Assembly: GCF_002245895.1 (NCBI RefSeq)
Contig: NZ_NPJZ01000002.1
Coordinates: 682,001-746,000, forward strand
DNA length: 64,000 nt
DNA from: Rhodococcus sp. OK302
GTDB taxonomy: Bacteria > Actinomycetota > Actinomycetes > Mycobacteriales > Mycobacteriaceae
Direction of reading: 5' to 3'
Shown: one piece after another, positions 44,064 to 53,336 of the stretch
Position numbering within the stretch: position 1 is the stretch's first letter
Layout: every line of letters starts with the position of its first letter
The notes under the pieces: model-generated
Told to the model about the DNA's origin: nothing
What the model saw: the letters and a program-made list of their open reading frames with translations, nothing else
Database searches by the model: none
Program-made: the position numbers and the translations under genes

Positions 44064-44942
44064 ATGGGTCTGTTCCTGGAGACGGTCTTGAGCGGCGGGA
44101 CTATTGGAATGCTCTACGGACTTCTATCCTTTGCGATGGTTGTGCTTTTCAAGGCGACTGCCACCGTGAACTTCGCCCAGGGAATGATGGGAACCGCAGC
44201 TGCGTTCGTCGCCTTAACTGTTATGGTTGAGTACGGCATCCCTGTTGGCATGGCCATCATCATAGGATTGTTGTTCAGCACCTGCTTGGGTGTTCTTACA
44301 TTCTACTGCGTCATTCGTCCCAAACCGAGGGCGGATAAGACAAATGTAATTATCAGAACGCTCGCCCTGTCGCTGATGTTAGCAGCTATCGTGGACCGAT
44401 TCAGGGGTGCGGGCCAACCATTCCAGTTTCCTCAACTTCTCAGCTCTGGCGGATTCATCCTCCTTGGAATTCAGATAAACTATTCACTGATACAAACCGT
44501 CGCTATTGCAGGGATCCTCCTTGGCTGCTTCAGTCTATTTTTTCGATACACCGGTGCCGGTCTGCTCACACGAGCAATGGCCGACTCCCGCGAGACGGTC
44601 AGGTTGCTCGGCGTCCGTAGCGATCGGTTATTTGCCGTATCTTGGGGAATCAGTAGTTTCTTGGCCGCAATTGTAAGCCTATTATCCGCAAACCGCGTTT
44701 ACGTATCGACGTTTATGCTCGACGGCTACTTACTCTACGCTTTTACAGCGGCGATCGCTTTTGGGCTCACAAGCCTGACTGGGGCGGTTGTCGGCGGCAT
44801 CTGTGCAGGTCTACTGAGTAATGTGGTGGCAACCTACTTCGGGCCCGACTCGGCAAACCTAGTTATCTTTGCGGCGCTGATTACGGTTTTAGTTATTCGC
44901 CCACAGGGAGTTTTTGGAGATCGGAGAGTACATCGTGTTTGA
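44064..44942 (+). CDS. livH: Branched-chain-type ABC transporter permease (LivH)
   Basis: A 292-residue inner-membrane permease with about eight predicted membrane segments, for example TIGMLYGLLSFAMVVLFKAT and GIPVGMAIIIGLLFSTCLGV. LivH landmarks are the N-terminal VNFAQGMMGT and the cytoplasmic loop AMADSRETVRLLGVRSDRL, the ATPase-contacting EAA-like loop. AGGAGAG precedes ATG 44064 by six bases. Codon use is AT-rich with TTA codons, rare in the surrounding DNA. The stop overlaps the start of the fused LivM-G-F gene. Confidence 0.9.
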   Translation: MGLFLETVLSGGTIGMLYGLLSFAMVVLFKATATVNFAQGMMGTAAAFVALTVMVEYGIPVGMAIIIGLLFSTCLGVLTFYCVIRPKPRADKTNVIIRTLALSLMLAAIVDRFRGAGQPFQFPQLLSSGGFILLGIQINYSLIQTVAIAGILLGCFSLFFRYTGAGLLTRAMADSRETVRLLGVRSDRLFAVSWGISSFLAAIVSLLSANRVYVSTFMLDGYLLYAFTAAIAFGLTSLTGAVVGGICAGLLSNVVATYFGPDSANLVIFAALITVLVIRPQGVFGDRRVHRV

Positions 44943-47652
44943 GCACTCGGTACAGCGAAAAAAGCCCAGAAAAACCGTATTACGACGACATTCCGGCCTG
45001 GCCACGGCACTTGTAGCGTTAGCAGCCCTCGGGTTGATCGTCCGTGAATCCTCATGGCAATACGTCCTGATACTCGGCATGGCGTGGGGCACTGTGGCTG
45101 TCGGAATGAACCTCTGGCAGGGGTACCTCGGCGAAATTTCGTTCGGCCATGGGGCTCTAGTTGCAATCGCTGCGTATACCTGGACGGTGGCGAGGACTGC
45201 TGGTCTGTCTCCGATACTTGCGCTTACCATTTGCTTATGTGTCACCTTGATTGCATGCGGAATTATCGGACTTGCGGTGGTCCAACTTTCGCACTTTGGT
45301 TCAGCAGTTGTCACATTTTTTCTTGCATTTGTTGTGTCAGCTGGCCTGCAGTCAAGTGCGTTGGTCAATCTCACCGGTAGTCAGTCTGGGCTGCTTGTAC
45401 CTGAGCTACATGTTCTTGGTGCTGACCTAGGTAATGGCGTTGGCTTATATTTCCTTGCGTTCGGCTTTTTAGCAGTCGTACTATTTGCCTCATCAAATTT
45501 CGGCAGCGGAAGGCGTGGCCACGAGCTTCGACTAGTGCGGTCGAGCGAACAGGTCGCGTCCCTACTCGGGGTCAGGGTCAAGCAAGTTAAGTGGACCGCC
45601 TTTGTCTTTACAGGTCTGGGTTCGGCGTTGGCCGGTATTGTGCTTTCCCAGGCCCTTACGGTCATCACACCAGATTCATTCGCTGCGGCGGTGTCTATCA
45701 CCCTGGTAGCGATGGTTGTCGTGGGAGGACAAGGAACATTATTGGGTCCATTGGTCGGCGGCCTCTTTTTTGCGGCATTGCCCTCCGTCTTTCAGAGCGC
45801 TCCTGAGAACCAGGCTTTATACGCGAGTATCACTTTTCTTGTCTTTGTTGTGCTGGCACCGGCGGGAATCCTGGGAGCCATTTCCGGGTGGTGCGGTGCG
45901 ACTGCGAAGCTGCTACCAAGTTGGTCGGGGACTTTGATTGGCAGGGCCGGCGAGCCCGAAAGCGCTGAAGCGTGCGAGACAGCACCTGACGCTTTCGATG
46001 TTCCGGAGGTGGACTCTGGCCGGAAGTTTGCCGATGGATGCGACACCATAGCGACTACAGTAGCCGCAATCGAGGTTGCCGGCGTGGGTGTCGCTTTCGA
46101 TGGATTACATGCACTTAGTGGAGTCGATATCACCATTGCCCACGGACAGATCCATGCGCTGATTGGTCCAAACGGTGCCGGTAAGACGACGTTGATCAAC
46201 ACCATCACTGGTCTACTCCGACCGACGAGTGGAGAGATAAGAATCAATGGTCTTACAACCACCAAGATGTCGCCACCGGAGATCCGTGCTGCTGGAGTTG
46301 GGCGGACCTTTCAGAATCCGTCGCTCGTCGACGATTTGTCCGCAGTTGAGAACGTCGCGCTAGGGCTCTTGAGCCAACAACGACGCTGGTTGCTCGTGGA
46401 TCTGCTGCGCCCTACTCTCGGGCGGAAAGCAGACGCTGATGCTCGAACAAGGTGCGAGGAAGCTCTGCGCCTGGTCGGCGTTTCAGAGTCCACGTGGAAC
46501 AAGAGAGCCGATGAAATTTCGCTAGCTGACCGGAAACTGGTCGACCTGGCGAGGTCATTTGTGTCAGAGCCGACGGTTTTGCTCCTCGACGAGCCAACGG
46601 CCGGACTGGGAGAAGACGAGATCCACGTTGTTGAGAACGCGATACGCAAACTTCGTGCCAACGGACGCGTGACGGTGTTACTTGTCGCTCACCATGTTGC
46701 CTTTGTTCGGCGGGTAGCCGATATTGTCACCGTACTGGACGGAGGGGAGGTATTGGCCTCAGGTCAACCAGAGCAGGTCACGCGCGACGAGCGGGTACTT
46801 GAAGCTTTCGTCGGCAAGCCTGTCGAACTGCTGAGTCGGGAGCGCGAATGTGGTTCCAGGGCAGGGGAACTAGATCTATGCTCAGCGGTTGAATCAGCTG
46901 ACGGCGCTCTGTCATCCTCGGAGATGCAGCCGGAAACATCTCGCGCGGATCTGTCGACACAGGGGATGGCGGTTACCGACTTGACCGTAGGATACGGACC
47001 TGCGCGCGTCCTCGACAAGGTCTCCCTGCATGTATCTCGAGGGGAACTCGTGGGGCTTACAGGCCGAAACGGCGCGGGGAAGACGACATTACTACGAGCG
47101 CTGTCCGGAATAATTAGTCGCGGTGAGGGTCTTGTCGACATGGACTCGGTGACCGTTCCTTCGTCGCCGGTGGGCGCTGCCAGGTCTGGATTGATCCATG
47201 TGCCCGAGGGTAGGGGCGTCGTCGGATCACTGTCTGTGCAAGAGAACCTACAAGTCGGCGCCTTGGCGGTCGGACACAGACTGACCAACGAAGACCTAGA
47301 TCAAATTTTAAGCCGGTTTCCGGCGCTCAGGCCACTATTGCAACGCCCTGCCGGGTTGTTAAGTGGCGGTCAACAACAGATGCTAGCGATAGCCCGAGGA
47401 CTTGCCGCCAAACCTTCCATCTTGATGGTAGACGAACTCAGCCTGGGGTTATCCCCCAAGGCCACCAGCGAAGCTCTGCAAGTGTTGCTGAGGCTAACCC
47501 GTGAAAGCGGCGAGGGTGTGCTTGTGGTTGATCAAAACATTCAGACGCTCTCAAGTGTCTGTGATCGGATGTACGTATTAAGGGATGGGTCTCTCTTCGA
47601 ACTTGAGGGAGACAGCGGATCGATTCATGAATTGCAAGAAGTCTATTTCTGA
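44935..47652 (+). CDS. Triple fusion of LivM permease, LivG ATPase and LivF ATPase
   Basis: A 905-residue protein. Residues about 1-330 are a LivM-type permease with membrane segments and the LRLVRSSEQVASLLGVRVKQ loop. About 385-620 form a first ABC ATPase with Walker A GPNGAGKTT (411-419) and Walker B VLLLDEPTAGL (about 545-555), but its signature is ISLADRK instead of LSGGQ or LPYGQ. About 680-905 form a second ATPase with Walker A GRNGAGKTT (710-718), a full LSGGQQQ signature (807) and ILMVDELSLGL. In Liv systems these are normally three proteins. GTG 44935 is chosen, with GGAGAG six bases upstream. It completes the importer begun by the genes at 42258 and 44064. Confidence 0.9.
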   Translation: MFEHSVQRKKPRKTVLRRHSGLATALVALAALGLIVRESSWQYVLILGMAWGTVAVGMNLWQGYLGEISFGHGALVAIAAYTWTVARTAGLSPILALTICLCVTLIACGIIGLAVVQLSHFGSAVVTFFLAFVVSAGLQSSALVNLTGSQSGLLVPELHVLGADLGNGVGLYFLAFGFLAVVLFASSNFGSGRRGHELRLVRSSEQVASLLGVRVKQVKWTAFVFTGLGSALAGIVLSQALTVITPDSFAAAVSITLVAMVVVGGQGTLLGPLVGGLFFAALPSVFQSAPENQALYASITFLVFVVLAPAGILGAISGWCGATAKLLPSWSGTLIGRAGEPESAEACETAPDAFDVPEVDSGRKFADGCDTIATTVAAIEVAGVGVAFDGLHALSGVDITIAHGQIHALIGPNGAGKTTLINTITGLLRPTSGEIRINGLTTTKMSPPEIRAAGVGRTFQNPSLVDDLSAVENVALGLLSQQRRWLLVDLLRPTLGRKADADARTRCEEALRLVGVSESTWNKRADEISLADRKLVDLARSFVSEPTVLLLDEPTAGLGEDEIHVVENAIRKLRANGRVTVLLVAHHVAFVRRVADIVTVLDGGEVLASGQPEQVTRDERVLEAFVGKPVELLSRERECGSRAGELDLCSAVESADGALSSSEMQPETSRADLSTQGMAVTDLTVGYGPARVLDKVSLHVSRGELVGLTGRNGAGKTTLLRALSGIISRGEGLVDMDSVTVPSSPVGAARSGLIHVPEGRGVVGSLSVQENLQVGALAVGHRLTNEDLDQILSRFPALRPLLQRPAGLLSGGQQQMLAIARGLAAKPSILMVDELSLGLSPKATSEALQVLLRLTRESGEGVLVVDQNIQTLSSVCDRMYVLRDGSLFELEGDSGSIHELQEVYF

Positions 47653-47699
47653 CGAGACGAACCACTCCCTGAATCGCATGTAAGCGAGCATTCGGAAAC

Positions 47700-48011
47700 T
47701 GGGTCATGTCCGTGCACGACGCCGGGTCATGAGGCCGATCATGGCGATGTGGATGACGGCCTCGTGGTGGTCGGGTCGTGTCTCGTAAGCGCGGACGCAA
47801 CGGCGGTACTTGTTGATCCAAGCAAACGTGCGCTCGACTACCCAAACCCGGGGCCGCACGTGAAATCCGCTTGCACCGGGGCTCCGTCTGATGATCTCAA
47901 CCTGCAGGGCGAGCACGCTTTTCGCCCAGCCGAGCAGTCGACCCGGGTAGCCGCCGTCGCCCCAGATGAGCCGGATAGTGGAGAAGTTGCCCTTCAGTCC
48001 GGCCAGTTGCC
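47700..48011 (-). pseudogene. IS5-family transposase, C-terminal part, cut by the IS6 insertion
   Basis: On the minus strand the frame reads IWGDGGYPGRLLGWAKSVLA, then VWVVERTFAWINKYRRCVRA and YETRPDHHEAVIHIAMIGLM. The RTFAWI signature and the following YE pattern are typical of IS5-group (IS427-like) transposase C-termini with the catalytic glutamate. The upstream part is missing because the IS6 element starts at 48012. No complementary N-terminal half was seen beyond the IS6 element. Confidence 0.8.
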
Positions 48012-48855
48012 GGCATTGTCACGTTAACTGAGAGGTTCTGCAGGGCATAGGATTCGGGTGTGGCATTGTCCGATTCGGATGTTGCTGTGAGTGGTTCAGG
48101 CGGCGACCGCGGTGTCGGTGATCTCACGCCAGATGGTGAACCGGTCGGCCATCACCTGCCGGTACTCACCCGCCGACAATCGGTGTCGGTGTGGCCGGAA
48201 GTGTGGTGAGATCGACGAGAACGCCGACAGAAATTGCTGCGCGTGCCGCATCGATTTGAAGCGTTTCATCGCCCGCTCGCGCTGCCGGGTCGGCTGATGC
48301 GGGTTCTCGGCTCGATTGTTCAGGTACTTGGATCGTCGATGCTCGACGGAGCCGAGCAGGTCGCGATGCGCGACGGTGTAGCTGGCCAGCTTGTCGGTGA
48401 CCAGCACCCGCGGCACGTATCGCAGGCCCTTGAGCAGCTTACGGAAGAATCGCTTGGCAGCCTTGGCATTGCGGCGGGACTGCACCAGCACGTCGAGCAC
48501 GTTGCCGTGCTGGTCGACCGCCCGCCACAAGTAGCGTTGTTCGCCGTCGATCCTCATAAAGATCTCGTCGAGGTGCCACTTATTGCCCGGTCGTGCCCGG
48601 CGGTGCCGCAGCTGGCTCGCCCAGTCCTGCCCGAACTTCGCGCACCAGCGCCGGATCGTCTCGTAGGACACCACGACACCGCGTTCGAGCATCATCTCCA
48701 CCACATCGCGGAAGCTGAGGCTGAAGCGGAAGTACAACCACACGCAGCGCTGGATGATGTCGACCGGGAAGCGGTGACGCTTGTACGACGGCGCTGCGGT
48801 GTTCACCAAGCCGATCCTGCCAGCCGGACCCAAGTACCGTTAACTTGACAATGCC
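48012..48855 (-). mobile_element. IS6-family insertion sequence, apparently intact (copy 2)
   Basis: The terminal repeats are GGCATTGTCACGTTAAC (48012-48028) and the complement of GGCATTGTCAAGTTAAC (48839-48855), 17 bases with one mismatch, around one full-length transposase gene. The element has cut an IS5-family gene. Its sequence differs clearly from copy 1 at 5351, so the two are not a recent pair. Confidence 0.88.
48096..48833 (-). CDS. IS6-family transposase
   Basis: A 245-residue DDE transposase starting MGPAGRIGLVNTAAPSYKRH, then RFPVDIIQRCVWLYFRFSLS (helix-turn-helix region). The catalytic residues are in KWHLDEIFMRI, VLVTDKLASY and NNRAENPHQPTRQRERAMKR. It shares the overall pattern with the copy at 5393 but with many substitutions, and its C-terminus AAFSSISPHFRPHRHRL-type is close to the remnant at 6161. 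The frame is intact. The start is low-confidence because an internal ATG is not obvious; the whole element is enclosed by matching ends. Confidence 0.88.
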   Translation of the reverse strand: MGPAGRIGLVNTAAPSYKRHRFPVDIIQRCVWLYFRFSLSFRDVVEMMLERGVVVSYETIRRWCAKFGQDWASQLRHRRARPGNKWHLDEIFMRIDGEQRYLWRAVDQHGNVLDVLVQSRRNAKAAKRFFRKLLKGLRYVPRVLVTDKLASYTVAHRDLLGSVEHRRSKYLNNRAENPHQPTRQRERAMKRFKSMRHAQQFLSAFSSISPHFRPHRHRLSAGEYRQVMADRFTIWREITDTAVAA

Positions 48856-49030
48856 ATTTGGGCACCGAGAGCCTGTGTCGGAGCGGCTGGAAATGCGGTG
48901 AAATTCCTGAGAAGGCGGACAGGAAGCGCTGCACGTGCCAGCTTGAGATGAACCGTTTCATCGCCCGCCAGGAGATACTGCAGGGGATGCATGCTCAGGT
49001 CGGTGCCCTTGGGAAAGTAGTTCCCGAGAT
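48856..49030 (-). pseudogene. IS6 and IS30 C-terminal scraps
   Basis: On the minus strand, bases near 48965-48860 read MKRFISSWHVQRFLSAFSGI and SPHFQPLRHRL, an IS6 C-terminus. Bases near 49030-48966 read NYFPKGTDLSMHPLQYLLA, an IS30 C-terminus. The same pair of families is found as scraps at 6160 and 10140. Between here and 49194 nothing is recognisable. Confidence 0.65.
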
Positions 49031-49194
49031 CTCGGTAGAAGGCGTCGTGGGTGAACGTGTGCCAGACGACGAAGATCGAATGCAGCACAGTGCGACGAGT
49101 GCACGTTGCGTCCACACCGCGCCATCACCCGTCGGTAGCGTAAGCACAGATCTCTGTGCTTCGCCGAAACGGTTCGGTGGGTTAGAGCGCCACG

Positions 49195-50556
49195 TCAGTG
49201 GATTCGTCTGCCATTGATGACGGTGGCAACTGGCTCGTAGTCGTGGGAAACAACAACGAGATCGGCGGGCGCGCCGATCCGTACGCGGCGGGGTGGGCCA
49301 CCCGGATCACCCTGACTGCTGAGGTAGGCCGAGAGGGCCTGGGTGTAGTCGATCGCCTCGGTCCCGCCGAGGATGACGCCTCCCGGCGTCCTGCGGTCCT
49401 GCGCTGCTGCGATTACTGCCCACGGACTTAGTGGCCCGTACGGGGCATCACTGGAAAAGGCAACGGGCACAGACGAATCGATTAGAGTCCGGCAGCGGTA
49501 AAGGTCGCCGATATCGATCGGGTCGACGTGTTCGAGATAGTCGTCGCCGCGATCGGCGATGAACCCGGGTTGAGTGACCACGGTCAGCCCGAGCCGACCG
49601 ATTTCCTCGACGGACTCAGCCGGAATCAGTGCTCCGTGCTCGATCCGGTCGCCGGGAATTGAGCCGACCTCGCCCAGGACTGCCAGCAGGATCAGCAGTG
49701 CTTCGCGGCTGACGCAATGCGCTGCGATGGGCCGACCGAGGGCGTGGTGAGCACTGATTATTCGAGCCAGTTCTTCGAGATCTGGAAGCCCGGAATCTGC
49801 AAGCACGATCTTGTACGGGCCGACGGTCAGACGATCCGAGAACTGCCGGCTGCCCAAGGGCGCGCCCAATAGGTGCACCCGTTGTGGGAGTTCGCCTGTG
49901 GACATCGCCGCGGAGATCGAGGCGATACCATCGTCATCGAGGTCAGGGGTTGCATCGGTGACGGCCGTGATTCCGAGCTCGGCGAGTTCGGACCCGACGG
50001 TACTCAACGACGGGGGAGCGTTCCCGGGGATGCGATCACGGAGCCAGGCGTCGGCTCGCCACACTCGTCCGGTTGGATGTCCGTTCGAATCTCGTTCGAT
50101 GCCAGGGTGATCGGCCCGTTGTATTCCCGTTGCTTCGATTCCGGCTGTATTGAGAATCCACAGAGCGCCGCTCCGATGTTGAATACGGACGGGGCGTGCA
50201 ACGTGGAGGCGGTCGAGTTGATCCCGGTCGAGGTCTCCGGCAACTGACTCGAAGTAGCCGACGCCCCGTACCCAGCCGTGGGTGCCCGGTGAACTATGCA
50301 GTGCTGCAGCGAGTTCTGCTGAAGTCCGGACATGCGGCGGACCACATTCGACGGAAGCACGGCGTGCAGCCAGGGCGTGGAGATGGATGTGGTGATCGCA
50401 CAATCCCGGAATGACATCGTTTCCCGCGGCGTCGACAACCTCTTCGTTGCCGCGGCTGAGGTGGTGTCCGATCTCGGTGATCAGTCCATTCTCGATTCGA
50501 ATATCCAGTCCGGGAACAGATTCGATCACGCAGTTGGTGATCAACAGCTCGCTCAC
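49195..50556 (-). CDS. Amidohydrolase family protein (amidohydrolase-3 type)
   Basis: A 453-residue amidohydrolase. The N-terminal beta-sandwich is followed by IPGLCDHHIHLHALAARRAS (metal site H-x-H), GITAVTDATP, HCVSREALLILLAVLGEVG with DRIEHGALI, and the late catalytic Asp in AFSSDAPYGP. The C-terminal sandwich includes IGAPADLVVVS and ATVINGRRIH. Members hydrolyse C-N or C-O bonds in cyclic amides or esters. GTG 50556 overlaps the preceding CoA-transferase stop, so they are co-translated. The direction is opposite to that of blocks 3-6. Confidence 0.85.
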   Translation of the reverse strand: MSELLITNCVIESVPGLDIRIENGLITEIGHHLSRGNEEVVDAAGNDVIPGLCDHHIHLHALAARRASVECGPPHVRTSAELAAALHSSPGTHGWVRGVGYFESVAGDLDRDQLDRLHVARPVRIQHRSGALWILNTAGIEATGIQRADHPGIERDSNGHPTGRVWRADAWLRDRIPGNAPPSLSTVGSELAELGITAVTDATPDLDDDGIASISAAMSTGELPQRVHLLGAPLGSRQFSDRLTVGPYKIVLADSGLPDLEELARIISAHHALGRPIAAHCVSREALLILLAVLGEVGSIPGDRIEHGALIPAESVEEIGRLGLTVVTQPGFIADRGDDYLEHVDPIDIGDLYRCRTLIDSSVPVAFSSDAPYGPLSPWAVIAAAQDRRTPGGVILGGTEAIDYTQALSAYLSSQGDPGGPPRRVRIGAPADLVVVSHDYEPVATVINGRRIH

Positions 50557-51740
50557 GGGAGATCGATTCCGAGGCTGCGAAGCACTGACTGGGTGTCGGC
50601 TCCGGAAGACGGCGCGACGCCGACACCTGCGCCCTTGCGCGGCAGAGCCATGAACCTGGCGTCGTATTCCGGCATCTTGGTCTGCGGGTGAGGAGGCAGT
50701 GTGGACGATACGAGGTCCGTCATCGAAATATCCCAGAGATGCCCCGCACCGGAAGGTGTTTCGGACATCGCGAGGGCCGCAGCAAGAAGTCCGGTCAACG
50801 GATCGGCAATGGCGTCGCCGACAAAAACCGGAGATCCAGTGGCGTCGTGTGCGATCAGGCCACTTGACGCCGCTATGTCGTCGCCGAAACCGATTCGCTG
50901 CGAGTTGCGTCCGGCTGCGGTGATGGAAATCCAGGTAGTCCCGGACGAGACCGCTGCGTCGGCGTCGAGACCGAAGCCGATTAGTGCGCGCGGCCTTGAT
51001 GCTTCGATCACGATGTCTGCCTGCCCCACTAAACGAGCCAACGCTGACCGCCCGGCCGTGGTGTCAGGATCGAGTACGACGGACTCGTGTCCGGAATGTA
51101 GCAGCGAATAGAACTCCGGATTTCCGAACCTCGCTCCGTCAGCCCTGGTGGTTGTCTCGACTTTCACCACTCGTGCCCCGGCAGCCCCGAGGAGATGTGA
51201 GCAGAGTGGACCGGCCCAGAGTGCGCTGAAATCGACGACGAGCATTCCGTCAACGCAGCGGCGGGTTGTCGGAGTAGGAACGGGAGTGGCACTGCGTCGG
51301 ACGGGTGCAGCAGCAAGACCGAGCAGCATGGCTCGCTCGGCTAGTTCGGAACCACGGTGAGCGGACAACCAGGCGGCGACGGAGGGCCACGGATCGTCGG
51401 CGATGTCCTGCGATATCAGTGCGCCCAACAGGTGTGGATCGTTCTCGCGGGCACAGGACACGGCGGCCCAACCGTCAGAGGTGGGGAGCAGACGAGTTTT
51501 CCCTCCGACCGCGATGTTGCCGTTCCGGGTCATTCCCGTGAATGCTGCGCGCTCGGAAAGGAAACGGGCGCCGTCGCCGCCGGCGCCGATGAAGGAACCC
51601 AGGCTGTTGGCGATTGTTGCTGCATTTCCCGGGGGAATCAGGGGAGGACCATCCGCTGTTCCGGTGAGGGGCACAATGCCACTGCTCAACCAATCCTGGA
51701 TCCGCTCGGTCTCGTCAACGGCGTCCGGCCAGGCAAACAT
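50553..51740 (-). CDS. CaiB/BaiF family III CoA-transferase with an extra N-terminal region
   Basis: A 395-residue protein. The conserved CoA-transferase core starts only near residue 165 (MLVVDFSALWAGPLCSHLLG, AAGARVVKVE). The usual catalytic-aspartate region follows at WISITAAGRNSQRIGFGDDI with the D in GDDI. The first 160 residues, beginning MFAWPDAVDETERIQDWLSS, look like a separate domain with RNGNIAVGGKTRLLPTSDGW, similar to the C-terminal lid of such enzymes, so the domain order appears altered. It would move CoA between acids. It is divergent from the enoyl-CoA hydratase gene at 51831. Confidence 0.8.
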   Translation of the reverse strand: MFAWPDAVDETERIQDWLSSGIVPLTGTADGPPLIPPGNAATIANSLGSFIGAGGDGARFLSERAAFTGMTRNGNIAVGGKTRLLPTSDGWAAVSCARENDPHLLGALISQDIADDPWPSVAAWLSAHRGSELAERAMLLGLAAAPVRRSATPVPTPTTRRCVDGMLVVDFSALWAGPLCSHLLGAAGARVVKVETTTRADGARFGNPEFYSLLHSGHESVVLDPDTTAGRSALARLVGQADIVIEASRPRALIGFGLDADAAVSSGTTWISITAAGRNSQRIGFGDDIAASSGLIAHDATGSPVFVGDAIADPLTGLLAAALAMSETPSGAGHLWDISMTDLVSSTLPPHPQTKMPEYDARFMALPRKGAGVGVAPSSGADTQSVLRSLGIDLP

Positions 51741-51755
51741 CGTTCGATGTTACAC

Positions 51756-51774
51756 TCCGAAAATCATTATCGGA
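51756..51774. promoter_or_regulatory. Inverted repeat in the divergent promoter region
   Basis: TCCGA and TCGGA arms (51756-51760 and 51770-51774) around an AT-rich centre lie in the 90-base gap between the divergent genes at 51740 and 51831, a probable operator. It does not match the CCTTCC motif of the left block. Confidence 0.4.
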
Positions 51775-51830
51775 AAGGCAATCCCGCACGTGGAGATGCT
51801 ATTCGGTGCCCGCCAGTTTGAAGGACGAAG

Positions 51831-52892
51831 ATGATCGATAAGGTTCGCTTGCTGTCTCCGACGGACGTTGTCGACGGGGCACTCGATCATCCAATTCTGG
51901 CCGAGGGCGGTGCTCTCGACGATGCAGCGATAGCTGTCGACCTCGATCAGTCGATGTCCGAGGACGTCGCTAAGGCTGCCGCTGCCAAGGTTCTCGAGTG
52001 CGACCGCGTTGTTGTCGGTCGTTCCACCAAGGCACCTGACGCAGCAACCAGAACACTTGCACAGGCACTCGACACTACCGTCAGTTCGTACCAGGATTCG
52101 AGTATTCGGGTGTTCGTGAACGTCGAAGATGTCGATGCCGAATTGGCAGTTTTCTTCGAACGCTTCCATGAGAACCCGTATGCATCCGTGGTTGCTTCGC
52201 AGGTTCTGCGATTGGGTGAGGATCTATCCATTCCGGCTGCCCTGGATGTGGAATCGTTGGCCTACTCGACACTCCTGGGTACCCCGGACTTTCGTCGGTG
52301 GCTCGAGGGCCGCGGACCGAGGCCACTGCCGCCTCCGGCACCGCAGGAACCGGTACTGATCGATCGCCGTGATGCGTTGCTGCACATCACCCTCAACCGC
52401 CCGGAACGGCGCAACGCCTACGGTGCGCAGGTGCGCGACGGCCTGGTGGCCGCACTACAACTTGCACTGATGGACTCCAGTATTGAGAAGGTCCTGCTCG
52501 ACGGAGCCGGACCATCCTTCTCTGCGGGCGGCGATCTGGATGAGTTCGGGACCACTCCGGATCTTGCTATCGCACACCTGATTCGGACCCGAGCCGGGGC
52601 GGCGCGTTTGATGGCCCGACTGGCTGATCGAATCGAAGTGCACGTCCATGGCAGTTGCGTCGGTGCGGGGATCGAAGTGCCGGCATTTGCCCAGTCAATC
52701 AGCGCGCACCCCGGAACGGTGTTCCGGCTCCCGGAGATCGGAATGGGTTTGATCCCGGGAGCCGGTGGCACAGTGTCGATTCCGCGTCGGATTGGGCGCT
52801 GGCGTGCCTATCATCTGTTTGTTTCCGGTGCTGCGATCACTGCACCTCGTGCGTTCGAGTGGGGACTGATCGATCGGATCGAGGTCGAGTAG
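51831..52892 (+). CDS. Enoyl-CoA hydratase/isomerase with a long N-terminal extension
   Basis: A 353-residue protein. The crotonase core is in the last 180 residues: RRDALLHITLNRPERRNAYG, SFSAGGDLDEFG (oxyanion hole 1), HGSCVGAGIEVPAFAQS (oxyanion hole 2) and PEIGMGLIPGAGGTVSIPRR. The N-terminal 170 residues are not a standard crotonase; they contain helical segments (YASVVASQVLRLGEDLSIPA and WLEGRGPRPLPPP) reminiscent of the C-terminal helices of the same family, so the domain order may be altered or the region duplicated. The catalytic acid positions in the second half need checking. It is alone on the plus strand and followed by a non-coding stretch. Confidence 0.8.
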   Translation: MIDKVRLLSPTDVVDGALDHPILAEGGALDDAAIAVDLDQSMSEDVAKAAAAKVLECDRVVVGRSTKAPDAATRTLAQALDTTVSSYQDSSIRVFVNVEDVDAELAVFFERFHENPYASVVASQVLRLGEDLSIPAALDVESLAYSTLLGTPDFRRWLEGRGPRPLPPPAPQEPVLIDRRDALLHITLNRPERRNAYGAQVRDGLVAALQLALMDSSIEKVLLDGAGPSFSAGGDLDEFGTTPDLAIAHLIRTRAGAARLMARLADRIEVHVHGSCVGAGIEVPAFAQSISAHPGTVFRLPEIGMGLIPGAGGTVSIPRRIGRWRAYHLFVSGAAITAPRAFEWGLIDRIEVE

Positions 52893-53336
52893 TTCACTAC
52901 CGATGCAGGTTCTCGAACACTGCAGCAATAGCAAAGTCGGTGTCCATATCGGAGTGCATGTTGACACCACACTCCCACCAACCACTGACAGGCCTGCGCA
53001 GTGCTACCTCCTGGTGTGCGGCGTAGGTCCCAACCGGGGACAACCCATGATTTGCCGCGTCTGTGGCGTACACGAGAAGCATCAAGTACGAGAACTAGTC
53101 AGTGTGTGCGCCTTTCGGTGCAGAGGGAGTCACACCGGTTCGGAATCGTGAAGAAACCGCGGTGTTCGTGGCCACTCGTGCCTGGATCTAGAGACCACCG
53201 ACTCGCGTATCGGGACCAAAGCCCGCAGGATGAGGTGCGCTGTCGCATCAATGCCTAGAACGCAGAAGCTCTCGCTGTCAGCAGATCGACAGTCTGCCAA
53301 ACTAGTTGTCGCTTTCGTAACTAGCTGTCTTGCAAT
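52893..53336. other. About 440 bases without a recognisable gene
   Basis: Located between the convergent ends of the enoyl-CoA hydratase (plus) and the SDR (minus). Short frames are present on both strands, none with a motif. A 6-base inverted repeat CTAGTT/AACTAG lies near 53300-53325 and may be part of a terminator, but without a T-run. Confidence 0.35.
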
